Origin: Mucilaginibacter oryzae
GTDB taxonomy: Bacteria > Bacteroidota > Bacteroidia > Sphingobacteriales > Sphingobacteriaceae
Direction of reading: 5' to 3'
NCBI RefSeq assembly: GCF_003148845.1
Contig: NZ_QGHA01000003.1
Location: 462,928 to 526,927, forward strand
Length of the DNA stretch: 64,000 nt
In this document: piece by piece, positions 54,551 through 63,598 of the stretch
How the letters are laid out: every line of letters starts with the position of its first letter
How positions within the stretch are numbered: position 1 is the first letter of the stretch
Program-made: the position numbers and the translations under genes
Notes under the pieces: generated by a model
Database searches by the model: none
What the model was told of the DNA's origin: nothing
The model's input: the letters and a program-made list of their open reading frames with translations, nothing else

Positions 54551-54890
54551 TTTTAGCGCATAATAAGCCTGCGCATTGACGAAATCGCAACACAACCTCC
54601 TAACAAAACCTTGCGCTCGCCAAAACCTTGCGCTCGTTTGCAACGAGCGCTTAACCTGGTTTCGCGATTGTATCGCGTGGCTTGCGTTATAAACGCAAAG
54701 CCATATTAAGCGCTCGTTGCAAACGAGCGCAAGTACAAAGAACTCGTTGCAAACGAGCACAAGCACACTCTTACTATCGGTGTAAACCAATCCAATCACC
54801 GTATCATTTTTCTCAATATCTTTGTGCCGCGCCAAACGGTTGTTTACCGGGATCTTGCGCTGATAAAATTAACAAACCGGCACATTTCTG
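54551..54890. repeat. Cluster of REP-like palindromes
   Basis: No gene is seen in this 340-nt gap. A perfect palindrome GCGCTCGTT-tgc-AACGAGCGC at 54630-54650 returns exactly, inverted, at 54710-54730. A shorter copy, CTCGTT-gca-AACGAG, is at 54743-54757. CGCGAT-tgt-ATCGCG (54663-54677) and TTGCGTT-ata-AACGCAA (54682-54698) add to the cluster, all with 3-nt loops. The same type of palindrome is likely to recur genome-wide. Confidence 0.75.
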
Positions 54891-56615
54891 ATGAACAACC
54901 TGATACCCCAATTAAAAGCCTCAAAAAACCTTTATCGCCTGTTTATCATCTCCCTGTTTTTCACCTTCCTGGTTGCTACCGGCTCATTGATATTAAAATA
55001 TTCAATAACAAAGAAACTGGATAAGCTGAGCCGCGAATTCAGGGAACCATCAAAAACCCAGGATATCAGCAATATCCTGATTGACCTGAACACTGCCGAA
55101 AACGATTTTCAGCAGGCGGGCCTGTATCACGAGCCTCAAAAACTGAATGATTATAAAAACAGGCTTACAAACATATTCAGCCGGATTGAGGGCATTTTAA
55201 AAGATTACCAGGCCGATAGCGCACGGTATTTCCCGGGTAGCCGACAACAGATCTCAGCCTCGTTAAAAAACAAACTGATGTTGTCAGAGCAGGTACTTGT
55301 ACTGAAAAAAAGTTTTGATTCACTGCTCAAAGTAACTACCATCGAAGGTATTAACGTATCGGCGCCATCAAACCAGAATGTGAATTTCCAGTTTAAGCGC
55401 CAGGTTAAAGTAAAGCAATCGGCAGATACCACAGTAACTGTTAACAAAAACAAAAACGGTTTTTTCAAAAGGTTGCGTGATGCTATCGCCAATAAAAACC
55501 AGGCTACAACCCGTACGCTTACCATCAGGCGCGAAAGGCAAATTAAAGATTCGGTTACCAACGCGCTTAACAAAAAGCATGAAGCCATTATTACTGATCT
55601 GCTCAAAAAGCTTAACGAAAAAAACAACCAGCTGATAGGCTCCAACAAACGTCTTGTGGCCGCTAATCTTGATTTTGTATCGCAAATCCGCGAATTGTTA
55701 AAGCAACTCCGGGATATTGACCTTGGCGCCTGGATCAAAGACCGAAGCGACATTTTAAAACAATACCAGGCCGCTACCGACGAGATGAACACATTTACCG
55801 GCATAGCGATTATTGTGGTGCTTTTATTTATCCCCCTGCTCATTGTATTCATTTTCAGGGCCCGTACCGCCGAGCAGAATTACCTTACCGAAAATGAAAG
55901 GGCAGTTGCGCTGGCAAGTCAGAAATCAGAGATTCTGGCAACTATGAGCCACGAGATCCGCAACCCGCTTACGGTTATTAACGGCGCTATTTATATGCTC
56001 AACAAAACGCCGCTTACGGATGATCAGCAAAAAAAGATAGCAGCCATCAAGCATTCATCCGCCATGCTGATGGGTACCATCAACAATATTCTTGATGCCG
56101 GGAAGATGGAGAACCAGCAGACCGATGTACTTACCATTACATCGTTCAATCCCGGCCAGGAAATCAGGGAAGCGGTAGAGGCTGTTAAATTTATGGCCGA
56201 GAACAAGGAACTCGACATCACCGCTAACGTTACCGGCGATGAACAAACGTTAATTAAAGGCGACGCGTTTCGCCTTAAACAGGTTATGGTGAACCTGCTA
56301 AGCAACGCCATCAAATATACAGATACCGGCAGCGTAACAGTGCAGGCCGTTATTACCCGTTTAAATACGCAGAAAGTGGAGCTGCAGGTAAGCGTTATCG
56401 ACACCGGTGTAGGAATACCAAAAGAAAAACAGGATAAATTGTTTACCCGCTACTACCAGGCCAACCAGGCCGGGCGTAAACCCGGTACCGGCCTTGGCCT
56501 GTATATTTGCCGCGAAATCATTAACCTGCAAAAAGGCAGCATTGATATTGAAAGTGAGGCAGGCAGGGGCTGCTGCATCAGGTTTAAGATAGCTTACGAA
56601 AAAGCTGAGGCATAA
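54891..56615 (+). CDS. Sensor histidine kinase
   Basis: The 574-residue protein has a first membrane helix at about 17-41, a mostly helical periplasmic sensor of roughly 260 residues with coiled-coil character (NKKHEAIITDLLKKLNEKNNQL), and a second helix near 303-323. A HisKA domain with phospho-His354 (MSHEIRNPL) and an ATP-binding domain with DTGVGIP and GTGLGLYI follow. No receiver domain and no response-regulator gene adjacent, so its partner is elsewhere. It could conceivably pair with the orphan regulator at 1916, but nothing links them. Confidence 0.92.
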   Translation: MNNLIPQLKASKNLYRLFIISLFFTFLVATGSLILKYSITKKLDKLSREFREPSKTQDISNILIDLNTAENDFQQAGLYHEPQKLNDYKNRLTNIFSRIEGILKDYQADSARYFPGSRQQISASLKNKLMLSEQVLVLKKSFDSLLKVTTIEGINVSAPSNQNVNFQFKRQVKVKQSADTTVTVNKNKNGFFKRLRDAIANKNQATTRTLTIRRERQIKDSVTNALNKKHEAIITDLLKKLNEKNNQLIGSNKRLVAANLDFVSQIRELLKQLRDIDLGAWIKDRSDILKQYQAATDEMNTFTGIAIIVVLLFIPLLIVFIFRARTAEQNYLTENERAVALASQKSEILATMSHEIRNPLTVINGAIYMLNKTPLTDDQQKKIAAIKHSSAMLMGTINNILDAGKMENQQTDVLTITSFNPGQEIREAVEAVKFMAENKELDITANVTGDEQTLIKGDAFRLKQVMVNLLSNAIKYTDTGSVTVQAVITRLNTQKVELQVSVIDTGVGIPKEKQDKLFTRYYQANQAGRKPGTGLGLYICREIINLQKGSIDIESEAGRGCCIRFKIAYEKAEA

Positions 56616-56684
56616 ATACAATCAGCACACTTCTCATCAATGGTCGAAGTCGGGGGCTTGTTACTGGTTTAGAACAGCTTTGTT

Positions 56685-57221
56685 TTAAATAGTGATACCC
56701 TTTAATACATCGCTAAGCTTCTCCTGAATTTCCTTGTTACTTACAATCTTATACTTGTTGCGGTTAAAGCTAAATACACCATCAACAACCGAGGCTTTGC
56801 GGTCATATTCCTTCCCCGTTATTTCAATTGCACGATTAGCCGATATTACGCCATCAAGTTTAAGGTTAATGGTTTGTTGCCCGCCGGTTGTGAGATTTTT
56901 AACTTCGGCAAAGGTTGATGAGGGGTTTATAAACAGGTTAACCGAATAAACAAGCCTCTCCCCTTTTGCCACAGTAAATGAATCTGTTTTAAAACCAACG
57001 GCTGTTTCAAAAATGTCGTTCATGCCGGGCTTTTTGGCTACATACATAATTGATTTCGGATTGTTGATATTACCATCAAGCGGGATGTAATAGTCTTTAA
57101 CCAGAAAGTCGCCGGTTTGAAAGCTTAGTTTTTCGTACGAGTAAAAGGGAGTGTGTTCTGTAGTTTGTGCCTTAAGGGCAAAAGGTAACAAGGCTATCGC
57201 AGCGGTAATTAATATTTTCAT
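56685..57221 (-). CDS. Small exported protein of unknown function
   Basis: The 178-residue product has a signal peptide (cut near LKAQ, residue 19) and then a beta-rich body with SYEKLSFQTGDFLVKDYYIPL and several YSVNLFINPSSTFAEVK-like strands. I do not recognise the family. The start codon lies in a perfect 17-bp inverted repeat, which may control translation or bind a regulator. It converges with the histidine kinase gene. Confidence 0.72.
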   Translation of the reverse strand: MKILITAAIALLPFALKAQTTEHTPFYSYEKLSFQTGDFLVKDYYIPLDGNINNPKSIMYVAKKPGMNDIFETAVGFKTDSFTVAKGERLVYSVNLFINPSSTFAEVKNLTTGGQQTINLKLDGVISANRAIEITGKEYDRKASVVDGVFSFNRNKYKIVSNKEIQEKLSDVLKGITI

Positions 57222-57261
57222 CGGTCTGTCGTTTTTTAAGGAAGACGACAGACCGATGAAA
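57216..57261 (-). promoter_or_regulatory. Perfect 17-bp inverted repeat covering a start codon
   Basis: Arms at 57216-57232 and 57245-57261 are fully complementary (core CGACAGACCGATG) with a 12-nt loop. The ATG of the minus-strand gene (57221-57219) is inside the stem, so the mRNA leader would fold over the start codon. It could be a translational switch or an operator for a dimeric regulator. Confidence 0.55.
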
Positions 57262-57303
57262 TTAGTTGCAAGCCACGCTGATTATTCTAAAACTGCTGAT
57301 ATC

Positions 57304-58293
57304 TTATTTAAACTTTTCCGGATCGAGCCTGAAGAAGCGTACGGCATTGTTAAACAGGATATCTCTTTTTTGTTCTTCTGACAGGTAATCGGCATTTTCA
57401 ATAATACTAAGGGAAGTTTCAATCAGTTTAGGCCAGATCAGCATATCGGTACCGTACATAATCCGTTTGCCGAAGCCCGCCTGCACCAAACGTTTCAGAT
57501 AAGCGTTCACTTCTACCTGCGAATAGCTCCAGATCAAACCCGCAATATCTACGTAAACATAAGCATTGGCACCCATCAGGGCTATCATATTATCAACCAG
57601 TGGATAACCCGCATGCATCACCCAAACTTTTAATTTGGGGTGACGGGCCAGCAGATCTTCCAACAACAGCGGGTCGCCCATGGAGGCGCGGTATTTGGGC
57701 GAAGTGAGGTTAGCCATCCCGTTGCCACCGGTACCCATATGGATACCTACCGGGATATTCAGCTTCTCGGCCGCCGCGAAATAACCATCCAACGACATAT
57801 CCGAAGGTGAAAGCCCTTGGTATTGCGGGGCTACCTCACCCATTACCTTGTAAAATCCGGATGAAAGCGAATCGGTAAAGGCTACCACGCTCATATCCTT
57901 TGGCGAGCTCACGCCTATGCCTGGAATAATGCGGTCGCCTGCTACTTTTTTCCAGTTACGGATAATACCAGCATCGCCGTAAACTACCATGGTCATGTTA
58001 AGGCGTTTGACGGTAGCCATAATCGAATCCTGCATTTCTTTATCCGAATGGGCAGCTTGCAGCGGGATGGCGCAGCCCGTACTTAAAAAAGATGGCGGCG
58101 GCGAGTTAGGATCTCCCCCGGGCATGTTTCTCAAAAACCAGGGGCATAATGGCGGCACACCAGGTGATGCTTTCATGGCATGCACGTGTACATCAATAAT
58201 TGGCAGCTGCGCGCTTTTTTTGGGGGCGGTTAACTGGGCGCTCAGCAGGCCGGGCAAAAGCAGTAATACAACAATACATAAAGATTTTCTCAT
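57304..58293 (-). CDS. Exported amidohydrolase (COG2159-like)
   Basis: The ATG at 58293 starts a clean signal peptide (MRKSLCIVVLLLLPGLLSAQ); a longer frame from 58359 adds residues unlike a signal. The 329-residue protein is a TIM-barrel metal-dependent hydrolase of the amidohydrolase-2 group: IDVHVHA, VGIHMGTGG, WVMHAGYPL and MYGTDMLIW carry the metal-binding residues. Members act as decarboxylases or hydrolases of small carboxylic compounds; being exported is unusual. It follows the GH16 operon terminator on the same strand, so it is probably separate from that locus. Confidence 0.86.
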   Translation of the reverse strand: MRKSLCIVVLLLLPGLLSAQLTAPKKSAQLPIIDVHVHAMKASPGVPPLCPWFLRNMPGGDPNSPPPSFLSTGCAIPLQAAHSDKEMQDSIMATVKRLNMTMVVYGDAGIIRNWKKVAGDRIIPGIGVSSPKDMSVVAFTDSLSSGFYKVMGEVAPQYQGLSPSDMSLDGYFAAAEKLNIPVGIHMGTGGNGMANLTSPKYRASMGDPLLLEDLLARHPKLKVWVMHAGYPLVDNMIALMGANAYVYVDIAGLIWSYSQVEVNAYLKRLVQAGFGKRIMYGTDMLIWPKLIETSLSIIENADYLSEEQKRDILFNNAVRFFRLDPEKFK

Positions 58294-58502
58294 ACGATAG
58301 CAAAAGGTTAATTGGTGGTAAGTATTTAATCTGCTTAAAATTAACGATGAGAAAGTCAACTTGCAATACTATAGTAACATTTTGTTACAATAATGTTTTA
58401 TGACAGGACAAATTGATTCTAATAAATTAAAAAATGTCATCGACGAACTGCGTTAGTTATAGCGCAAGCAGCTGAGGAGGAATCTTTTTTACACCACCCC
58501 AC

Positions 58503-58547
58503 CTTATTAAAACAAGAGCGCCGCCGGTAATTGCTTACCGACGGCGT
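58503..58547 (-). terminator. Terminator after the second utilization locus
   Basis: On the minus strand, GCCGTCGGTAA and TTACCGGCGGC (58535-58545 and 58520-58530) form an 11-bp stem with one wobble and a 4-nt loop, followed by GCTCTTGTTTTAAT. It ends the GH16 transcript. Confidence 0.8.
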
Positions 58548-58566
58548 TCCAATTCATAATGGGCCA

Positions 58567-59460
58567 CTATTTTTGGGTTACCCGCACCCAGTCTACCAGC
58601 ATTTTGGCCTGGCTATTTTTAACCATTTGCACGGTTGATTCGGGCATGCCGTAAGGCTTTTTTACGCCGTTTATCTTCACCGGATATGCTCCGCCTAAGG
58701 CAAAATTAAGGATGAGGTATTGCTGGTTATCAAACACCCATTTGCCGTAATGCTGCGCCATAGTTTTGGTTACGCGGAACATGAGTTTGCCGTCGTATTT
58801 AAACAATAGTTCTTCTGGTGTCCAGTCTACAGCATAGGTGTGCCAGTGGGTTACATCATTTTTAGCATCCAGGTACAGGCGGTTAACAAACGGTGTTTCG
58901 CCGCTGTAACCGCTGCCGTGCACAGCCGCGCTTACCCAGTCTTTTTCGCCAATGTATTCCATAATATCGGTTTCGCCGGTGTGCGGCCATTCGCCGGTAC
59001 CCAGCAACCACCAGGCAGGCCATAAGCCTGCACCGTTAACTAATTTGATCCGGGCTTCAGCAGTACCATAGGTAAACTGAAATTTGTTTTGAGTAGTCAT
59101 CCGGCTGGATATAAAATCAAAAAGCTGTCCGTCTTTGGTAATAAAGCCGGGGGCCGATTGCGGCCTGATCTCCAGCGCACCTCCGTCAGCTCCCTCTGCA
59201 GCTGCCCCATGTACAATGAAAGCTGTAGACGGCGTATCAACATAAGCCTGCAACTCATCATTAAAATGATTGTTTTTGCCGGTTATCTCAAAATTCCATT
59301 TGCTGCGGTCTATCTTATCCGCGTTAAAATCATCATAAAATATCACCTTGCCGGTTGAGGTGGCAGCAGCATGCTTTTTTTGTGCATAACAGGCGGATAC
59401 CGAGACGGCAAAGAACACAAATGCTACGGTCCGCTTGTATCTGTATTTGTTTAGTTCCAT
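58567..59460 (-). CDS. GH16 family beta-glycanase
   Basis: The 297-residue protein has a signal peptide (cut near ACYAQ) and a GH16 jelly-roll with the catalytic ExDxxE motif GETDIMEY, Glu163, Asp165 and Glu168. GLWPAWWLLGTGEWP and the closing ILNFALGGAYP fit the laminarinase/licheninase-type part of the family. It releases oligosaccharides from beta-1,3-glucans or beta-1,3-galactans. It follows the second GH16 gene by 47 nt and is the last gene of the locus. Confidence 0.93.
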   Translation of the reverse strand: MELNKYRYKRTVAFVFFAVSVSACYAQKKHAAATSTGKVIFYDDFNADKIDRSKWNFEITGKNNHFNDELQAYVDTPSTAFIVHGAAAEGADGGALEIRPQSAPGFITKDGQLFDFISSRMTTQNKFQFTYGTAEARIKLVNGAGLWPAWWLLGTGEWPHTGETDIMEYIGEKDWVSAAVHGSGYSGETPFVNRLYLDAKNDVTHWHTYAVDWTPEELLFKYDGKLMFRVTKTMAQHYGKWVFDNQQYLILNFALGGAYPVKINGVKKPYGMPESTVQMVKNSQAKMLVDWVRVTQK

Positions 59461-59507
59461 AAATTATAACAGGGGGTAATAGCCGGGCTCTGCGGCCCGG
59501 CACTTTT

Positions 59508-60557
59508 TTAATTTGCTTTATAAAACCTGACGTAATCAACCTCCATGGTTCCGCTGCTAAAGCCCGGATCAACCGCGCCGCCCAGATTTCCCCCCATCGC
59601 CACGTTCAGGATCAGGAAAAAGTTTTGGTTAAAAGGCAATGAACCATCATTAGCCACCGTATGATACACATTACCATCTACCGAAATTTTGATGGTAGCA
59701 GGCGACCAATCTAAAGCATATACGTGAAACTCGGTGGTAGCATTGGTAATAGTTGTTGAGCCGCCATTACCATTACCGCCCGAATGACCGGGATAATGCA
59801 AGGTGCCAAGGATCCTGTTAAGGTTGTTACCTACATGCTCCATGATATCTATCTCGCCACAAGCCGGCCACGGCGAAGTTGCGTAATTGCTGCCCAGCAT
59901 CCAGATAGCAGGCCAGGTACCGCCGCCTGCAGGCAATTTGGCTTTAATCTCCAACCGGCCGTATTTAAATACCTGCTTGTTTTCGGTAACCAAACGTGCA
60001 GAGGTATAGGCGCTGCCCATATAATTTTCTTTTTTGGCAGTGATTTTCAACGTACCACCAGATACGATAACATTGGTAGCCCTATCGGTATAATACTGCA
60101 ACTCGTTATTGCCCCAGCCGCCTGCACCAAGATTATAGCCCCAAACCGCCGGATTAGGTGCACCATCGGTATTGAACTCTTCCGACCAGGTTGGCGTTGG
60201 TCCGCCGGTATTGCTGAATGAAATATTGAATGACACCGTTTTTGACACCGTACTGCCTGTGCTGCTTTTTGCAGTAACCTTAGCGGTATAGCTGCCCTCG
60301 GCAGGGTATTTATAGGTGACTGAACCATTGGTTGAGTTTTGGAAACTGCCATTGCCCAGATCAAACTCATAGCTTACCGCGTTGGTAGCCGTAGCGGTGA
60401 ATGTAACGCTGCCACTTCCGTCTGTAGCTACCACGGCTTTAAGATCAAGGCCTTGAGGCGGCGTACCCACCGAGCCCAGTCCCTCGTTCTTTTTGCCGCA
60501 GGCGGCAAAAAGAACAGAGGCTAACATAATGAATAATGATATTCGTAAATTTTTCAT
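59508..60557 (-). CDS. GH16 lipoprotein with PKD domain
   Basis: The 349-residue protein has a lipobox (FAAC, Cys20), a PKD domain at about 35-115 and a GH16 domain with GEIDIMEH (Glu235, Asp237, Glu240). GTWPAIWMLGSNY and ILNVAMGGNLGGAVDPGF are as in laminarinases. As a surface lipoprotein it is likely the endo-acting enzyme of the locus, with the shorter GH16 acting after import. It is 4 nt downstream of the PKD lipoprotein gene. Confidence 0.94.
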   Translation of the reverse strand: MKNLRISLFIMLASVLFAACGKKNEGLGSVGTPPQGLDLKAVVATDGSGSVTFTATATNAVSYEFDLGNGSFQNSTNGSVTYKYPAEGSYTAKVTAKSSTGSTVSKTVSFNISFSNTGGPTPTWSEEFNTDGAPNPAVWGYNLGAGGWGNNELQYYTDRATNVIVSGGTLKITAKKENYMGSAYTSARLVTENKQVFKYGRLEIKAKLPAGGGTWPAIWMLGSNYATSPWPACGEIDIMEHVGNNLNRILGTLHYPGHSGGNGNGGSTTITNATTEFHVYALDWSPATIKISVDGNVYHTVANDGSLPFNQNFFLILNVAMGGNLGGAVDPGFSSGTMEVDYVRFYKAN

Positions 60558-60561
60558 GTTG

Positions 60562-61461
60562 TTACGGTTTAACTTTTAATTTCTGATACCAGGCCAGGCC
60601 GTCGATACCGATGTTACGCAGGGTTATTTGTGTTGAAGTAAGCGACAAGATCTCGTAAGTATTGCCACCTGTACCAAAATTGATCAAACCGTTACCGGGA
60701 ACCAAAAACTGGTAGCCGGTAGAGTTCGAAGAGTTTGAACCCGAGGTAGCATTCATAAAGCTAAGGTTGCGAACGCCCGATACATCGATATCATAACAAT
60801 TGTCGCCGCCCGATTTACCGTAAAATGTTGAAGCCGCGGCTATAAAGAACGATTGACCTTTATTGTTGATACTCATGCTTACCGTGTTGTTAGCGTTTTT
60901 GATGAAGGTGATCTCGTCATCATATAAACATTCGGCACGTTCGTTGGGAGCCGCGGCATAGTATGATGGTGTAAAACCATCTGCCGGACCAACACCAACA
61001 TGGCCGGGGTTTGTCCTGTCGGTAACCCAAACTTTTGATGAACCGCCGGTCAGGTTATTCAATATGTCTGCGGGGATCACAAAGGCTACAAATACGGTCA
61101 CTTTTTTGCTGATGGTTGAGGTGCTGCCACCTGTGCCAACAGCGTTAACGGTAATGGTATAATCGTTGGTACCGGGATTGTTGTATTTAACCGTGGTGGT
61201 ACCTGCCCCCATTACCTGGGTACGGCCATCGCCCAGGTCAACCCTGTAGGTAATGGTGTTATTGGAGGCCAGGGTGATCTTTACCTTGCCGCTGCCCATG
61301 CCTGCCGGGTTGGCGGCATCGGCGCTGTCTACCACCAAGGTCAGCTTTAAATCTGACGGGCTGGTGAGTTGCCCGAACGAATATTCGGGCTTTTTGCAGC
61401 TGCTGTAACCAATAACAGCCGCTATGATAATTATCGCTATTGCTTTGATGTTGATTTTCAT
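60562..61461 (-). CDS. PKD-domain lipoprotein, probable glycan-binding
   Basis: The 299-residue lipoprotein (lipobox YSSC, Cys22) has a PKD-like domain at about 38-130 (ITYRVDLGDGRTQ, NDYTITVNAVGTGGS) and a C-terminal beta-rich domain with NGLINFGTGGNTYEILSL. No catalytic motif is seen. Its position between the modular lipoprotein and the two GH16 genes suggests a surface glycan-binding protein of the SusE/SusF class. Start is 9 nt after the upstream gene. Confidence 0.8.
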   Translation of the reverse strand: MKINIKAIAIIIIAAVIGYSSCKKPEYSFGQLTSPSDLKLTLVVDSADAANPAGMGSGKVKITLASNNTITYRVDLGDGRTQVMGAGTTTVKYNNPGTNDYTITVNAVGTGGSTSTISKKVTVFVAFVIPADILNNLTGGSSKVWVTDRTNPGHVGVGPADGFTPSYYAAAPNERAECLYDDEITFIKNANNTVSMSINNKGQSFFIAAASTFYGKSGGDNCYDIDVSGVRNLSFMNATSGSNSSNSTGYQFLVPGNGLINFGTGGNTYEILSLTSTQITLRNIGIDGLAWYQKLKVKP

Positions 61462-61470
61462 GATCTGTTA

Positions 61471-63573
61471 TTAATTAAGGGTGATATCATCTATCAGGAA
61501 AGTATAATTGGCTGATCCATCGCCTTTGGTGCCGTTATCAAAAATCAGCACTATTTTTTGATAAGATTTTGCCGTATTGATAGCGCTGTAATCAAACGTT
61601 AGCTCTTCCCAGGCGTTGGCCGTGGTGGTTGATACTTCCTTCTCGAACGATGTGCTGCCGTCGGTCAGGTTCTCCACCTTTAACAATACCTTAGCGCCTG
61701 CACGTGGCGAGTACACCTTCATTTTAAAGGTTTTGCTGGTCGAAAAATCAATAGGATTATCAAGGGTGATAAAGCTGCCGCCGTAGGTTTCGCCGTTGTA
61801 TTTAACCATTTGTGCAACTTTAGCGCTGGTGTTAATGCCTGTTGCATGCGGGTTGTTCACAACCGAAAGTACGCCCCCTGCAAAATCAGTAAAGTTATAG
61901 GTTACTGTCGATGATTCGAAGGTAAGCGGTAAGCCTAAAACGGTCGAACCCGGATCAGGCGCTACAAACATCACGTCATCCCAATAAAACTTTTTACCGC
62001 TGCCTGCATTACCAAAATCAAAAAAGATGGAAGCCTTGTCATAATTGGTAGAAAGGTTGAGCGCCGGTGTGCCTGCCGAGTTTTTGTTAAAGTCGAACGT
62101 CAGGGTTTCCCACGCATTAGCTTTGGTGGTGAGCACATCCGTTTCAACAGATTTTGCACCGTTGGTATGATCTTCCAGTTTTAGTTTAATATCGATACCC
62201 GCTGCCGGCGAGTAAACCCTTACGCTCATTTTGGTTGATGTAGCCGTAAGCGGAACTTTTGCCGAGAAACCGGCCGGCGTACCGATAGTAGTACCTGCCC
62301 ATGTTTCTGCACCGTTAGGTTTAGTGGTTACCTTAACTTTATTGGAAGCGTTGGTTGGATCAACACCATCGGCAGTTTGGTTATTACCAAAATCGGTTAC
62401 GGCATAATTTACATCTGAGGCATCAAAAGTTACCGGCAGGTTAATTTGTTTTAACACCGGTGGAGCTGCTACCACCTGAAAATCATCAGAATAAAATATT
62501 TTACCACTACCCGGGTTGCCAAAATCAAAGAAGATGGAAGCTTTATCGTAAGTATAAGTAGCATCAAAGGCAGGTGTACCTGCGGCTTGTTTGGTAAAAT
62601 CGAATACCAAAGTTTCCCAGGCATTGGCCCTGGTGGTTTTTACATCGGTTTCAACCGAGTGGTTTCCGTTAGCATGATCCTCTACTTTAAGCTTGATATC
62701 CAGCCCCACGGCAGGCGAGTAAACTTTTACGCTCATTTTTGCGTTGGCAGCCGTAAGCGGGATTTTTGTTGCGAAGCCCGATGCTGTACCCAATGTGGTA
62801 CCGGCCCAGACTTCGGCACCTGCCGCTTTAAGGGTTTTCATTACCTTATTGGCAGCATTGGCCGGGTCGGCAGCTAATGACGACTGGTTGTTGCCGAAAT
62901 CGCTCAGTGTATAATCATAGTTAGGATCATCAAAGGTAACCGGCAGATCGATCTGTTTGCCTACTTTAACATCCTGCGTAAACACGGTTGTTGCCGCGCC
63001 ACCGCTTAATGCTGTAACCTTTACAGTATAAGTACCCGCGCCTGCATAGGTATGCTTAGCAGTTTGCCCCTCTAAAAATGATACTGATGCAACCGGGTTG
63101 GTAGCTGTAGAATCACCGTAAGCCACTTTAAACAAGGTTTCGTAGTCGGCTGTAGCGGCTACGCTGATATTGAGGCCATCGGTTGATAAAGTTACTTTTA
63201 GGTTTTCGGGTGCCCTGAAGGCCACGGTTAAAGGTTGGCTTAGCGTAGTGGTTTTACCACTTAGGTTGTGACCAACAATTTTAACGGTGTAATTGCCTTC
63301 GGCATATTTATGCTGTACGTTTTTACCTGCCGCTACCTTCACGTAGGTATCGCCGCTATCGCCCAGGTACACATCGTATGATGACGCGCCTTCGCCGTTC
63401 GGGGTAATGGTTACCAAACCGGTATTATCATGCGTAATATCAAACAGTACTGATAACTTGCCGGGTTCGGGGGCATTTTTGGCAAATGAGGTATCGGTAA
63501 ATTCCTCCTTTTTACAGCCCGCCGCTATGGCAAGCACCAGGGAAATACCTAAAATATATTTCATTGATTTCAT
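61471..63573 (-). CDS. Modular surface lipoprotein with three tandem carbohydrate-binding-like domains
   Basis: The 700-residue lipoprotein (AAGC, Cys20) has two PKD-like domains to about residue 205 and then three tandem beta-sandwich modules of about 165 residues each, at about 206-370, 375-543 and 546-700. Each begins with LPVTF or LPLTF and contains DFGNNQ- or DFAGG-type turns, KMSVKVYSPA-like and NAWETLTFDF-like strands, and ends in FYSDDFQV or FLIDDITLN. The first two are very alike. These look like carbohydrate-binding modules; no catalytic residues are seen. It follows susD and probably traps glucan on the surface. Confidence 0.85.
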   Translation of the reverse strand: MKSMKYILGISLVLAIAAGCKKEEFTDTSFAKNAPEPGKLSVLFDITHDNTGLVTITPNGEGASSYDVYLGDSGDTYVKVAAGKNVQHKYAEGNYTVKIVGHNLSGKTTTLSQPLTVAFRAPENLKVTLSTDGLNISVAATADYETLFKVAYGDSTATNPVASVSFLEGQTAKHTYAGAGTYTVKVTALSGGAATTVFTQDVKVGKQIDLPVTFDDPNYDYTLSDFGNNQSSLAADPANAANKVMKTLKAAGAEVWAGTTLGTASGFATKIPLTAANAKMSVKVYSPAVGLDIKLKVEDHANGNHSVETDVKTTRANAWETLVFDFTKQAAGTPAFDATYTYDKASIFFDFGNPGSGKIFYSDDFQVVAAPPVLKQINLPVTFDASDVNYAVTDFGNNQTADGVDPTNASNKVKVTTKPNGAETWAGTTIGTPAGFSAKVPLTATSTKMSVRVYSPAAGIDIKLKLEDHTNGAKSVETDVLTTKANAWETLTFDFNKNSAGTPALNLSTNYDKASIFFDFGNAGSGKKFYWDDVMFVAPDPGSTVLGLPLTFESSTVTYNFTDFAGGVLSVVNNPHATGINTSAKVAQMVKYNGETYGGSFITLDNPIDFSTSKTFKMKVYSPRAGAKVLLKVENLTDGSTSFEKEVSTTTANAWEELTFDYSAINTAKSYQKIVLIFDNGTKGDGSANYTFLIDDITLN

Positions 63574-63598
63574 GATCTTTTTTGTTTGAGGTTAATGA

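Noticed and set aside
54600..54760. A CRISPR array in the repeat cluster
   Set aside because: The repeats are short palindromes in both orientations without regular spacers.
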